A program made the translations under genes and the position numbers. A DNA stretch of 64,000 nucleotides from Pelomonas sp. Root1237 (GTDB lineage: Bacteria > Pseudomonadota > Gammaproteobacteria > Burkholderiales > Burkholderiaceae_C): positions 504,400-568,399 of the forward strand of contig NZ_LMDK01000012.1 of the NCBI RefSeq assembly GCF_001425055.1. The letters are read 5' to 3'. This document shows, one piece after another, positions 34,849 through 48,506 of this stretch. Within the stretch, counting starts at the first letter, position 1; the number at the start of each line of letters is the position of its first letter. A model generated the notes under the pieces. That model did not search any database and was not told the DNA's origin. It saw only the letters and a program-made list of their open reading frames with translations.

Positions 34849-36512
34849 GTGACGCCACCCGTTCCACTGGACAGCCAGCCGCCCCTCATCCTTCGGGATG
34901 AAAGCGTGCCTGTGGCCGCGCCGCCGCAGCGGTCGTGGCCGCTGCGCGTCTACGCGCGCTGGTTGCGCGAGACCTCGTTCCGCCGCCATCTCAGCGTCGC
35001 CGTCGCGCTGGGCACGCTCTGCCTGGCCTTGCTGATGGCGGTCGTCAACGCCTGGCAAGGTGGCCGCCAGGTGCGGGCCATGCTGATGGAGCAGGGGGGG
35101 CGCGTGGCAGCCAACCTGGCGTCCAACAGCTCGCTGGCCCTGCTGTACGCCGCTGCCGACAACGCCGAGGAGGCGGTGCGCGCCTCGCTGGCCTTCCCGG
35201 ACGTGATGGGCATCGAGATCCGCGACACCAAGGGCCGGCTGCTGCTGGCGCTGGGCCCCGAGCGGGACCGCCTGCCCACAACCACGTCACCGGCCGTGCC
35301 CGACCCGGCGGCCAGCGAGCCCTGGCTCGACCAGGAGACGGAAGACAGCTGGGCCTTCGCCGCACCGGTCTGGACCCGCCCCGAGGCCTCACCCTTTGAC
35401 GTGACGCTGCGCCCCGCGCAACTGCTCGGCCATGTGCGCATCGTGCTGAGCAAGGCGACGCTGCACCGCACCCAGGCCTCGCTCTTCCTCGCCAACTTCG
35501 GCGTGGCCGTGCTGTTTGCAACCATCTTCCTGCTGGCGGTGCGCTTCCTGATCCTGCGCCTGACGCGGCCGCTGGGTGTCTTGTCCGAGGCCATGGAGAG
35601 GGTCGAGCTGGGCGACAACGATGCCCGTGCGCCGGCCGGCGGCCCGCGGGACATCGCGGCGATGGCCGAGACCTTCAACCGCATGATCACTGCGCTGCAG
35701 GAGCGCGAGACCGAACTTGGCGCCCACCGTGACCACCTTGAGGACCTGGTGACCGAGCGCACGCTGGAACTCAGCGATGCCAAGGAGCGTGCCGAGATCG
35801 CCAGCCGTGCCAAGAGCCAGTTCCTGGCGCGCATGAGCCACGAGCTGCGCACGCCGCTGAACGCCGTCATGGGCTATGCGCAGATCCTGAAGATGGACGA
35901 CGGCCTGACGCCGAAGCAGCGCAACGGCCTGGACATCATCCACAGCAGCGGCCAGCACCTGCTGACGTTGATCGTCGACATCCTCGACCTGTCGCGCATC
36001 GAGGCCGGCAAGGCCGAGCTGCGCATCGGCCCCGTCGAACTGGTCCCGCGCCTGCAGGCCGTGATCGACATCGTGCGCGTGATGGCCGAGGGCAAGCACA
36101 TCACGCTCGATCTGCAGCTCGACCCGCAGCTGCCCGCTGTCGTGCTGGCCGACGAGAAGCGGCTCAACCAGATCCTGCTGAACCTGCTGGGCAACGCGGT
36201 CAAGTTCACCCATGTCGGCGGCGTGCTGCTGATGGCGCGCGCGCTGCCGCCGCTGGCCGACGCCGAGCCGGGCCATGTGCGGCTGTGCTTCGAGGTGCAG
36301 GACACTGGCGTGGGCATCGCCGACGACCAGGTCTACCGCCTGTTCGAGCCCTTCGAGCAGGCCGGCAATGCCGAGCAGCGTGTCGGTGGCACGGGCCTGG
36401 GCCTGGCCATCAGCCGACAGCTGGTGCGCATGATGGGCGGCGAGATCAAGCTGGAGAGCCGGCTGGCGCAAGGCAGCCGGTTCTGGTTCGAGATCAGCGT
36501 GCCGGTGCAGGC

Positions 36513-36516
<4 letters not shown>
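34849..36516 (+). CDS. Membrane sensor histidine kinase with HAMP domain
   Basis: This 555-residue kinase has membrane helices at about 48-67 and 212-234 enclosing a periplasmic CHASE-like sensor of about 145 residues. A HAMP segment (about 235-290), HisKA (FLARMSHELRTPLN, phospho-histidine His331) and HATPase (NLLGNAVKF, DTGVGI, GGTGLGLAI) follow. The start codon appears to be GTG at 34849. It has no attached receiver, and no response-regulator gene is adjacent, so its partner is elsewhere. It lies just after the periplasmic binding protein, which is its likely ligand sensor. The 3' end overlaps the convergent UvrA2 gene by four bases. Confidence 0.9.
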
Positions 36517-38894
<2,378 letters not shown>

Positions 38895-38907
38895 TTCAGT
38901 TTCCTGC

Positions 38908-39029
38908 GGGGCGAGCGACGGGCCGCTCCCTAGCCGGCCCGCGCTGGCGATGTGCTTGCGGCTCAATGCCGCAAGCATCGCCGTCCCCTCGGGGGACCGG
39001 CCAAGGTAATCCTTGGACGAGGGGCTTCA
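38908..39029 (-). repeat. Structured repeat family, copy A (3' of the VOC gene)
   Basis: This ~122-base unit is shared with 42905-43029 and 57816-57954. Read on the minus strand it begins at the stop codon of the VOC gene and holds four stem-loops: CCAAGG/CCTTGG, GTCCCC/GGGGAC, CTTGCGGC/GCCGCAAG within GGCGATG...CATCGCC-type outer arms, and GGGCCG/CGGCCC. It sits between the VOC stop and the UvrA2 start. Confidence 0.85.
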
Positions 39030-39437
39030 GTTTCTTTCCTGGATGCGCAGCAGATTGCCGGCGGGGTCGCGGACGGCGCAGTCGCGCACGCCATAGGGTT
39101 GCATGGTCGGCTCCTCGACGATCTCGGCGTCCTCGGCCTGCAGCTTGGCAAAGGTCTTGTCCAGGTCAGCGGTGGCCAGGATCAGCATGCCGAAGGTGCC
39201 CTTGGCCATCATCTCGGTGATGGTGCGGCGCTCGTCCTCGGTGACGCCCGGCGTGACCGCCGGCGGGTGCAGCACGATGGAGGTGCCCGGCTGGCCGACC
39301 GGGCCGACCGTGATCCAGCGCAGGCCGTTGTAGCCGACGTCGTTGCGCACCTCGAAGCCGAGGGTGTCGCGGTAGAAGGCCAGCGAAGCTTCCGGGTCGG
39401 ATTGGGGCAGGAAGCTGGAGTGAATGCTGATGTCCAT
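39027..39437 (-). CDS. VOC (glyoxalase/bleomycin-resistance) family protein
   Basis: This single-module vicinal-oxygen-chelate protein of 136 residues has two beta-alpha-beta-beta-beta units. The first runs from SIHSSFLPQSDPEASLAFYRDTLGFEV, and the second contains the acidic end PAGNLLRIQERN. Potential metal or ligand residues are the first-strand histidine (IHSS) and the Glu near the C terminus. Such proteins act as lyases or dioxygenases, or bind antibiotics. It sits between the AraC regulator (40 bases upstream) and UvrA2, so a detoxification or resistance role is plausible. The stop codon is the first base triplet of the structured repeat. Confidence 0.85.
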   Translation of the reverse strand: MDISIHSSFLPQSDPEASLAFYRDTLGFEVRNDVGYNGLRWITVGPVGQPGTSIVLHPPAVTPGVTEDERRTITEMMAKGTFGMLILATADLDKTFAKLQAEDAEIVEEPTMQPYGVRDCAVRDPAGNLLRIQERN

Positions 39438-39477
39438 TTGGGTGTCTCCGTGAAGGGGTTAGGGCACGGAAAGAAGT

Positions 39478-39921
39478 CTAGGTTTCGCTTTCTTGCGGCG
39501 CTTCTCGATTCCTGATCGGTTTCGTCACCTGGCGCGCGACGCACGACGGCATGCCCGCCGTCGCCTGTGCCTGGTCGCGCTTGTAGGCGCTTGGCGACCG
39601 GCCCACCAGTTCGCTGAAGCGCGTGCTGAAGGTGCCGAGCGACGAGCAGCCGACGGTGAAGCAGACCTCGGTGACGCTCAGGTCGCCACGCCGCAGCAGG
39701 GCCATGGCGCGTTCGATGCGCCGCGTCATCAGATAGCTGTAGACCGACTCGCCGTAGGCCAGCCGGAACTGCCGGCTGAGGTGGCCGCCCGACATGTGCA
39801 CGCCGCGCGCCAGGGCCTCGACGTCCAGGGGCTGGGCGTACTCGCGGTCGATGCGGTCGCGCACGCGGCGCAGCCGGGCGAGGTCGCGCAGGTGGAGTTC
39901 GGAGCCGGGTTGGATCGTCAT
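39478..39921 (-). CDS. Short AraC-family transcriptional regulator
   Basis: The 147-residue protein consists almost only of the AraC DNA-binding domain, with two helix-turn-helix motifs (LDVEALARGVHMSGGHLSRQF and VTEVCFTVGCSSLGTFSTRF followed by GRSPSAYKR). No separate ligand domain is present. The ATG at 39921 overlaps the acyltransferase stop by ATGA. It probably controls the VOC gene directly after it. Its last ~25 residues are polar and basic. Confidence 0.87.
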   Translation of the reverse strand: MTIQPGSELHLRDLARLRRVRDRIDREYAQPLDVEALARGVHMSGGHLSRQFRLAYGESVYSYLMTRRIERAMALLRRGDLSVTEVCFTVGCSSLGTFSTRFSELVGRSPSAYKRDQAQATAGMPSCVARQVTKPIRNREAPQESET

Positions 39922-41021
39922 GCCGGCATGCTGCCAGCTTCGACGGCTCGCGGCGAGCGGGCCAGGCGGTCGCGCAGTTGCAAGCCCGGCTTTTCGACGA
40001 GATAGTGCAGGGCGGCGCCAACGGCCAGGATGACGACGGCATAAACCGGGAACAGCGCCGGTCCCTGCAGCGGCAGCGCCGGTGCGATCCAGACATGCAC
40101 GACGTGCATCGCGATCTTGTGGCTCAGGTAAAGGCTGTAGGAGATGGCTGCCAGCCAGCCCGTGCCGGGCACGGCCCAGGCCCGCGGCGTGCTGGCCGCC
40201 AGTACGAGCAGGCCGAAGCCGAAAGAAAGCAGCGGCCAGCCAACCGCGTTGGCAACCAGGCCGGTGCGGTCGCGGAACAGCCAGAAGGCGAGGGCGGTCA
40301 TGGCCAACCCGGTGAACCAGAGCGCCGTCGAGCGCGCCTGCAGCCGCGTCCACAGCTGCGGCCGGTAGACGCGTAGCGCGGCCAGCATGATGCCCATCAG
40401 CAGTCCGTCCAGCCGCGTCCAGGTCGGGTAGTAGATGTCCTCGATGAACCAGGGTCGCTGCGGCTGGATGGCGTCGTTGTGCAGCCAGATGCCGGCGCGC
40501 AGCGCAATGCCGCCCAGCACCAGGGCGGCGCACAGGCCGGCGAAGCGTGCAGAGGAGGGACGACGTGTGATCCACCAGGCCAAGAGCGGGAAGAGCAGAT
40601 AGAAATGCTCCTCCACGCACAGCGACCAGGCATGCGAGAAGGCCTGGTTGTGGCCGTAGTCGATCAGCAGGTTGAGCGTGAAGCTGGCGAACTGCCACCA
40701 GGCTTCCAGGTTCGGCTCCTCGCGCAGCACCGGGAAGGTCACGTAGACGGCCAGCACGACGGCAAAGGCCGGCAGGATGCGCCAGGCCCGGCGCCAGTAG
40801 AAGTCGCTCAAGCGCAGCGCTTCGCCCCGCTGCAGCTTGCGCAGCAGTTGCGAGCCGATCAGGAAGCCGCTGAGCACGAAGAATATGTCCACGCCCGCCC
40901 AACCGAAGCGGGTCAGCCAGGTCCAGTCCGGCCCCAGGCCACCGATGAGGAAGGTGTGGAAGCACATCACCCAGACGATGGCGATGCTGCGCAGGAGGTC
41001 GAGGCCGGGAAGGCGGTGCAT
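39918..41021 (-). CDS. Acyltransferase 3 family membrane protein
   Basis: This integral membrane protein of 367 residues has about ten hydrophobic helices. The N terminus PGLDLLRSIAIVWVMCFH contains the motif (R...H) typical of acyltransferase-3 enzymes such as OafA. FFVLSGFLIGSQL and WSLCVEEHFYLLFPLL are the other family blocks. Such proteins O-acetylate lipopolysaccharide, exopolysaccharide or antibiotics at the inner membrane. No glycan biosynthesis genes are adjacent, so the target is unknown. Confidence 0.88.
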   Translation of the reverse strand: MHRLPGLDLLRSIAIVWVMCFHTFLIGGLGPDWTWLTRFGWAGVDIFFVLSGFLIGSQLLRKLQRGEALRLSDFYWRRAWRILPAFAVVLAVYVTFPVLREEPNLEAWWQFASFTLNLLIDYGHNQAFSHAWSLCVEEHFYLLFPLLAWWITRRPSSARFAGLCAALVLGGIALRAGIWLHNDAIQPQRPWFIEDIYYPTWTRLDGLLMGIMLAALRVYRPQLWTRLQARSTALWFTGLAMTALAFWLFRDRTGLVANAVGWPLLSFGFGLLVLAASTPRAWAVPGTGWLAAISYSLYLSHKIAMHVVHVWIAPALPLQGPALFPVYAVVILAVGAALHYLVEKPGLQLRDRLARSPRAVEAGSMPA

Positions 41022-41094
41022 GGAGGGCGGGGGGGAGCGAAAGGGCGGCAGCGTAACGCCGCTGTCGGCGGCAGTCGTTCGTCAGGTGAGGCCG

Positions 41095-41607
41095 TCAGCG
41101 GTTCAGCGTGACTTCGCCGCAGTCCTGGTCCAGACCGCGGTGTTGAGCGCGCGGCCGTGGCGGCGTGCCGCGGAGCATCATGTCGTGCCAATGCCAGTGG
41201 GCCTGCAATCGCAGGGTGCCGTTGGGAGGCACCGTGAAGGCTTCGTTCAAGACGAGTTCAACGCTCAGGCTCTCGCCTGCGGCCAGGTGCAGATAGTCCT
41301 GGGCCGACGGATCGCCGCGTTTGCGCATCGCGCCCTGGAAAGTCAGTTTCCCCTGTGGCGTGCTGGCCTGCACAAAGGGCCCGAACCAGGCGCCCTCGAA
41401 GGGGCTGCCCCAGCGCAGCAGGTGCAGAGCGCGCTTGCCGTTGTTGCTCAGCTTGAACTGCAGCAACACCTGGCCGTCGGGCTTGGGTGTGGCCTGGAAC
41501 TGGCAGCTCAGCTCGGCATGCTGCAGGGGCGTTACGGCAAGGGCCATGGGCGAAAGGCAGGCTGTGAACAAGGCGGCGGTTGCGAGATATAGGCGGTGAA
41601 GACGCAT
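41095..41607 (-). CDS. Exported protein resembling the N-terminal domain of the neighbouring M35 protease
   Basis: This 170-residue secreted protein has a signal peptide (MRLHRLYLATAALFTACL). Its body aligns by eye with the N-terminal domain of the next gene's protease: LSNNGKRALHLLRWGSPFEG against VTNQCRTAVQVLRWQLPSD, then FQGAMRKRGDPSAQDYLHLAAG against YTGAVIKRAAPQAKDYVEIAAG. It has no HExxH motif, so it is not a protease. It could be a stand-alone propeptide acting as inhibitor or folding helper. It lies 86 bases after the protease stop on the same strand. Confidence 0.75.
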   Translation of the reverse strand: MRLHRLYLATAALFTACLSPMALAVTPLQHAELSCQFQATPKPDGQVLLQFKLSNNGKRALHLLRWGSPFEGAWFGPFVQASTPQGKLTFQGAMRKRGDPSAQDYLHLAAGESLSVELVLNEAFTVPPNGTLRLQAHWHWHDMMLRGTPPRPRAQHRGLDQDCGEVTLNR

Positions 41608-41693
41608 GGTTGCGAGCCTAGCCCAGGGCCGCACGATCGGCAGCCCCCAACAAAAAGCGCCGCCCGAAGGCGGCGCGTCAAACGCGAGGGAAC

Positions 41694-42767
41694 TCAGTTC
41701 TGGAAGGGGCTGTTCTCAGCGAAGTATTCGTGGTTGTCCGAGTTGTCCAGCGCCTTGGTGGGGCTGGACTTGGCCAGGCTCTTGGCCGCGCTCTGGCCAT
41801 AGGCCCAGTCGTCGGTGCCGGCAATGACGTTGAAATGCATCATCTCGTGCACCAGGGTGCCGCCCTTGCTGTCGGTGCCCGTCATCGGCGCGCTCCAGAA
41901 GGCGCCGCAGACGTAGATCTTGTACGGCTGCGTCGGGTAGACATAGGCGTAGGTGCCGCTGTCCTTGCAGCTGCAGTCCAGCGTCAGGGCGGCGGTCTGG
42001 AAGGCGTTGCGGGCCTTGGTGAAGTGATCCTTGGCCGTGTTCCAGCGTGACGAGGTGTAGGCGCCGAACCAGCTCGTGTAGCGCGGCGTGCCCGACGGCG
42101 TGCCGTTGAGGTAGGTGGTCGAGCTGGACGCGTAGTTGGTGGCTGCCGTGACGGCTGAGGCCAGCGAGGACTTCTGGCTGCTGGTGCAGGAGCCGGTGTA
42201 GGAGATGCTGGCGGCTGCCGCGGTGGCGTTGGCGCGCATCGTGGTGGCCGCCTCGTCGTCGGCGCTGGCAGCGTCCAGCTTCTCGTTGCGGCCCTGCGCC
42301 CACAGGTAGGTGGTCGTCGCGCTGTGCATGGACTGGGCGCCCGAGCCGTGGGTGCCGCGGTCGCTGTGGAACTCGATGGCGTAGCGGCCGTTCTTGCTGA
42401 AGTCGTAGTGGCCGGTCAGTTCGACCTTGTAGTTCAGCGTGGCGCCAGCGGCGATCTCCACATAGTCCTTGGCCTGGGGCGCCGCGCGCTTGATGACGGC
42501 GCCGGTGTAGCGAACCGGGCGGTCGTCGCGCGTCACGGTGAACAGCGAGCCGCTCATGGTGTCGCTGGGTAGCTGCCAGCGCAGCACCTGCACGGCGGTG
42601 CGGCACTGGTTGGTCACGGCGACGTCCACGTGGACGTCCACATCGCCGTTCACGACGGGCGAGGCGTTGCTCACGCGCACATCCAGGCACTCGGTGCTGG
42701 CGGCATGGCTGCTGCTCATGGCAGCAACGGCAAGGGCAGCGGCGGTCAGCTTGAACCAGGTCTTCAT
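41694..42767 (-). CDS. Secreted M35-family metalloprotease (deuterolysin/peptidyl-Lys type)
   Basis: This 357-residue zinc endopeptidase is exported by a signal peptide (MKTWFKLTAAALAVAAM, cleaved near SHAAS). An N-terminal propeptide-like beta domain (about 25-170) is followed by a helical protease domain with the aspzincin set HEMMHFN and GTDDWAYG. Those histidines and the second aspartate bind zinc, and Glu is the catalytic base. The C-terminal DNSDNHEYFAENSPF is typical of the peptidyl-Lys subgroup. The N-terminal domain reappears as a separate protein in the next gene. Confidence 0.9.
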   Translation of the reverse strand: MKTWFKLTAAALAVAAMSSSHAASTECLDVRVSNASPVVNGDVDVHVDVAVTNQCRTAVQVLRWQLPSDTMSGSLFTVTRDDRPVRYTGAVIKRAAPQAKDYVEIAAGATLNYKVELTGHYDFSKNGRYAIEFHSDRGTHGSGAQSMHSATTTYLWAQGRNEKLDAASADDEAATTMRANATAAAASISYTGSCTSSQKSSLASAVTAATNYASSSTTYLNGTPSGTPRYTSWFGAYTSSRWNTAKDHFTKARNAFQTAALTLDCSCKDSGTYAYVYPTQPYKIYVCGAFWSAPMTGTDSKGGTLVHEMMHFNVIAGTDDWAYGQSAAKSLAKSSPTKALDNSDNHEYFAENSPFQN

Positions 42768-42904
42768 GCAAGCTCCTGTCGGCCCCGGGTCGGGGCACTG
42801 GGTTGAAGAAGCCGCGGATTCTGGTGAGGTGGATGGCGTGCGTGTCGTGGGACAAACCTGTCCCATAAACCTGCTGCGTACTTGTCTAGACAGGGGGAGG
42901 ACTT

Positions 42905-43026
42905 GCGGGTCGAGCGCCGGGCCGCTCCCTAGCCGGCCCGCGTTGGGCGATGTGCTTGCCGGTCAATCCGGCAAGCATCGCCGTCTCCTCGGGAGACCGA
43001 CCAAGGTACTCCTTGGGCGAGAGGTC

Positions 43027-43029
<3 letters not shown>
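42905..43029 (-). repeat. Structured repeat family, copy B (3' of acnA)
   Basis: Same unit as copy A, again starting at a stop codon (acnA). Stem bases differ from copy A in matched pairs: CTTGCCGG/CCGGCAAG replaces CTTGCGGC/GCCGCAAG, and GTCTCC/GGAGAC replaces GTCCCC/GGGGAC, so pairing is kept. Confidence 0.85.
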
Positions 43030-45738
<2,709 letters not shown>

Positions 45739-45760
45739 GGTTACTCCTATAGGATGACTG

Positions 45761-46026
45761 GGGTCTATTGGCCTGTGAGTCGTCCCCGCGTGAGGTCCCG
45801 CTCAGGGCCAAATCTAGGCGCAAGGCGCAGTCGGGTTGGTGACCCGGCGAGCACTTGCAACAACGAGTTGGCCCTGAGCGGGACCTCACCCTTCGGGCTG
45901 GGGTGGCCAAGGGCGCAGCGCGTTGTTGCAGCCCTTGCCCAGGCGGCCAGCCTGGGCGGCGGACTGCGCCTAGCTCTGCACCCTTGGCCACCCCAGCGCG
46001 GGGACGATTCACAGGTCAATAGACCC
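45761..46026. mobile_element. MITE-like nested inverted-repeat element between acnA and the MATE gene
   Basis: Terminal inverted repeats begin GGGTCTATTG (45761) and end CAATAGACCC (46026), with about 28 of 30 bases matching. Inside are two long hairpins in tandem. The first has 20-base arms, GTGAGGTCCCGCTCAGGGCC, matching its complement near 45877-45896. The second has arms CTGGGGTGGCCAAGGG and CCCTTGGCCACCCCAG. The two halves look like diverged inverted copies of one unit (both contain CTAGGCGCA and TGCAACAACG). No transposase and no clear target duplication is seen. Confidence 0.75.
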
Positions 46027-46083
46027 TAACCATTCTGGCGAGCTTGTCGTGACTTGTGTGAATCCCGTCGTTAAGACCCGGTA

Positions 46084-47433
46084 ATGACCGCCTTGTCCGC
46101 TCGTCCCCGTCTGTTTGCGCTGACCTGGCCGATGCTGCTGGAGCTGCTGCTGGGCATCGGCATCGGCATCATCGGCACCGGCCTGGCTGCCCGGCTGTCC
46201 GACAACAGCGGCGCCGCCTTCGGCTTGGCCAACCAGGTGTTCGCCGCAGTCTTTGTATTGTTCCGTGTCATCGGTGCCGGTGTCAGCGTGGCTGTCACCC
46301 AGGCCCTGGGTGCCGGCCGGCGCGACCAGGCCGATGCGGTGGCCCGCGCCGTGGTCGGCGCCAGCACCTGGCTGGGCGTGGGCGGGGCTGTGGTGGCGCT
46401 GCTCGCGGCCGGCCCGCTGCTGACGCTGGTGAATGCACCGCCCGAGGTGGCGCCGCTGGCCAAGACGCTGCTGCAGGCGCTGGCGCCGGCCCTGCTGCTG
46501 GACGCCTGGAACGCCAACATGTCCAGCGTCATGCGTTCGCACCTGCGCAGCCGCGAGGCGCTGGCCGTCGTCGTGCTCATCCAGGTCGTCACGCTGGTGG
46601 TGGCCCTGCTGGCCATGCCGCGCCTGGGCCTGGTGGGCTATGCGCTGGCCTGCACCTGCGGGCGCGGCATGGGCCTGATGCTGCATATCCTGCTGTGGCG
46701 TTCGCGCCTGGACCTGCGGCTGCGCGCGGCCGACTGGTGGCGGCTGGTACGTGCGCCGTTGAGAACGGTGCTGCACATCGGCATCCCCGGCGCGGCGGAG
46801 AACATCTCCTGGCGCCTGGCCTTCATGACCAGCCTGGCCGCCGTGGCCCAGCTTGGCGCCCATGCGCTGGCCACGCACGCCTATACGACGCAGTTCCTGC
46901 ACGTGATCCTGATGTTCAGCCTGGCCATCAGCTTTGCGGTGGAGATCATGGTCGGCCACATGATCGGCGCGGGCAAGTTGCGTCGGGCTGACCGGCTGGT
47001 GCGGCGTTCCCTGGCGCTGGGCATTGCGCTGGCGCTGGTCGTCTCGACGGCTTTTGCGCTGGCAGGGCCCTGGCTGCTGACCCGCTTCACCTCCGACCCG
47101 GCCATCATTGCGCTGGGTTGCACGCTGCTGTGGTGGACGGTGCTCGTCGAGCCTGGGCGCAGCTTCAACCTCGTCGTCATCAACGCGCTGCGGGCCGCCG
47201 GAGACGCACGCTACCCGGTGATGGTCGGCTCGGCCTCCATGGCCATCGTGCTAGCGGGCGGCAGCTGGTTTCTCGGGGTTTACCTGGGGTGGGGCCTGGT
47301 TGGCGTGTGGATTGCTTATGCCGCTGATGAATGGATTCGCGGCCTTTTGATGTGGCGGCGTTGGGCGACACTCGGCTGGCTGCCCCATGCCCGTGCGGCT
47401 CACCGGCGGCTGCGCCACAGCCGGGCCCATTGA
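46084..47433 (+). CDS. MATE-family multidrug efflux transporter
   Basis: This 449-residue inner-membrane protein has about 12 transmembrane segments in two MATE halves (LFALTWPMLLELLLG and VLHIGIPGAAENISW begin them). The halves carry the family's conserved proline/glycine helices and the QALGAGRRDQAD and GHMIGAGKLRRAD loops. It exports cationic drugs or metabolites by proton or sodium exchange. The start lies 57 bases after the nested repeat element. Confidence 0.88.
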   Translation: MTALSARPRLFALTWPMLLELLLGIGIGIIGTGLAARLSDNSGAAFGLANQVFAAVFVLFRVIGAGVSVAVTQALGAGRRDQADAVARAVVGASTWLGVGGAVVALLAAGPLLTLVNAPPEVAPLAKTLLQALAPALLLDAWNANMSSVMRSHLRSREALAVVVLIQVVTLVVALLAMPRLGLVGYALACTCGRGMGLMLHILLWRSRLDLRLRAADWWRLVRAPLRTVLHIGIPGAAENISWRLAFMTSLAAVAQLGAHALATHAYTTQFLHVILMFSLAISFAVEIMVGHMIGAGKLRRADRLVRRSLALGIALALVVSTAFALAGPWLLTRFTSDPAIIALGCTLLWWTVLVEPGRSFNLVVINALRAAGDARYPVMVGSASMAIVLAGGSWFLGVYLGWGLVGVWIAYAADEWIRGLLMWRRWATLGWLPHARAAHRRLRHSRAH

Positions 47434-47483
47434 TTCGCGTGAATCGGTATTTTCCTATCCAGTAAAACTTGAGGGATGTTTTC

Positions 47484-47489
47484 TACAAT
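47484..47489 (+). promoter_or_regulatory. Possible -10 element of the nucleoside operon
   Basis: TACAAT lies 26 bases before the ATG chosen for the binding-protein gene. The -35 region (GTAAAA at 17-base spacing) is weak. This position argues against the upstream ATG codons at 47476 and 47488. Confidence 0.4.
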
Positions 47490-47514
47490 GCGCCCCTTCC
47501 GCCTTGCTCACCCC

Positions 47515-48498
47515 ATGCCCATGACGACCTCTCTGCCCCGTCTTGCTGCCTTGACCCTGCTGGTCGCATCGGCCATGGCCCAGGCCCAGCAGCCCGCGGT
47601 GATCTTCGACATGGGCGGCAAGTTCGACAAATCCTTCAACCAGGCCGGCTACCAGGGCGCCGAGCAGTGGAAGAAGGAAACCGGCAAGACCTATCTCGAG
47701 TTCGAGATCAGCAACGACACCCAGCGCGTGCAGGCCATCCGCCGCATGGCCGAGCGGGGTGCCAGCCCCATCATCAGCATCGGCTTCGCCCAGGCGTCGG
47801 CCCTGCAGCAGGTGGCCAAGGACTTCCCCAAGACCCAGTTCGCCATCATCGACGCCAAGGTTGACCTGCCCAATGTGCAGTCGCTGCTGTTCAAGGAGCA
47901 CGAGGGCAGCTACCTCGTCGGCGCCATGGCGGCCCTGGTCACCAAGACCAACAAGGTCGGCTTTGTCGGCGGCATGGACATCCCGCTGATCCGAAAGTTC
48001 CAGTGCGGGTACGAGCAGGGCGCCAAGGCGACGAACCCCAAGATCGAGGTGTTCGCCAACATGACGGGCACCACATCGACTGCCTGGAACGACCCGACCC
48101 GCGGCGGTGAGCTGGCCAAGAGCCAGTTCGCCAAGGGTTCGGACGTCGTCTTTGCCGCCGCCGGCGGCACAGGCGTCGGTGTATATCAAGCCGCCAAGGA
48201 CGCCGGCAAGCTCGCCATCGGCGTGGACAGCAACCAGAACCACATCCAGCCCGGCACCATGCTGACCTCCATGGTCAAGCATGTGGACGTGGCCGTCTAC
48301 AACGTGCTGAAGGCCTGGAAGCCCGGCGTCAGTGTGCTGGGCCTGAAGGAAGGCGGCGTCGACTATGCGCTGGACGACAACAACGCCAAGCTCATCACGC
48401 CACCGCTGAAGGCCAAGGTCGAAGCCATCAAGGCCGACATCATTGCCGGCAAGGTGAAGGTGGCCGACTACATGGCGGACAACGCTTGTAAGTTCTGA
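47515..48498 (+). CDS. BMP-family nucleoside-binding lipoprotein/periplasmic protein of ABC transporter
   Basis: This periplasmic receptor of 327 residues belongs to the Bmp/PnrA family. Its signal peptide is MPMTTSLPRLAALTLLVASA, cleaved near AQAQ. The ligand fold shows FDMGGKFDKSFNQAGYQGAE, KVGFVGGMDIPLIRKFQCGYEQGA and the purine-binding region IGVDSNQNHIQPG. The lipobox cysteine common in Gram-positive members is absent. It heads an operon with matching ATPase and two permeases, then nucleoside-degrading enzymes, so nucleosides are the likely ligands. Confidence 0.92.
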   Translation: MPMTTSLPRLAALTLLVASAMAQAQQPAVIFDMGGKFDKSFNQAGYQGAEQWKKETGKTYLEFEISNDTQRVQAIRRMAERGASPIISIGFAQASALQQVAKDFPKTQFAIIDAKVDLPNVQSLLFKEHEGSYLVGAMAALVTKTNKVGFVGGMDIPLIRKFQCGYEQGAKATNPKIEVFANMTGTTSTAWNDPTRGGELAKSQFAKGSDVVFAAAGGTGVGVYQAAKDAGKLAIGVDSNQNHIQPGTMLTSMVKHVDVAVYNVLKAWKPGVSVLGLKEGGVDYALDDNNAKLITPPLKAKVEAIKADIIAGKVKVADYMADNACKF

Positions 48499-48506
48499 GC
48501 GGCGCG

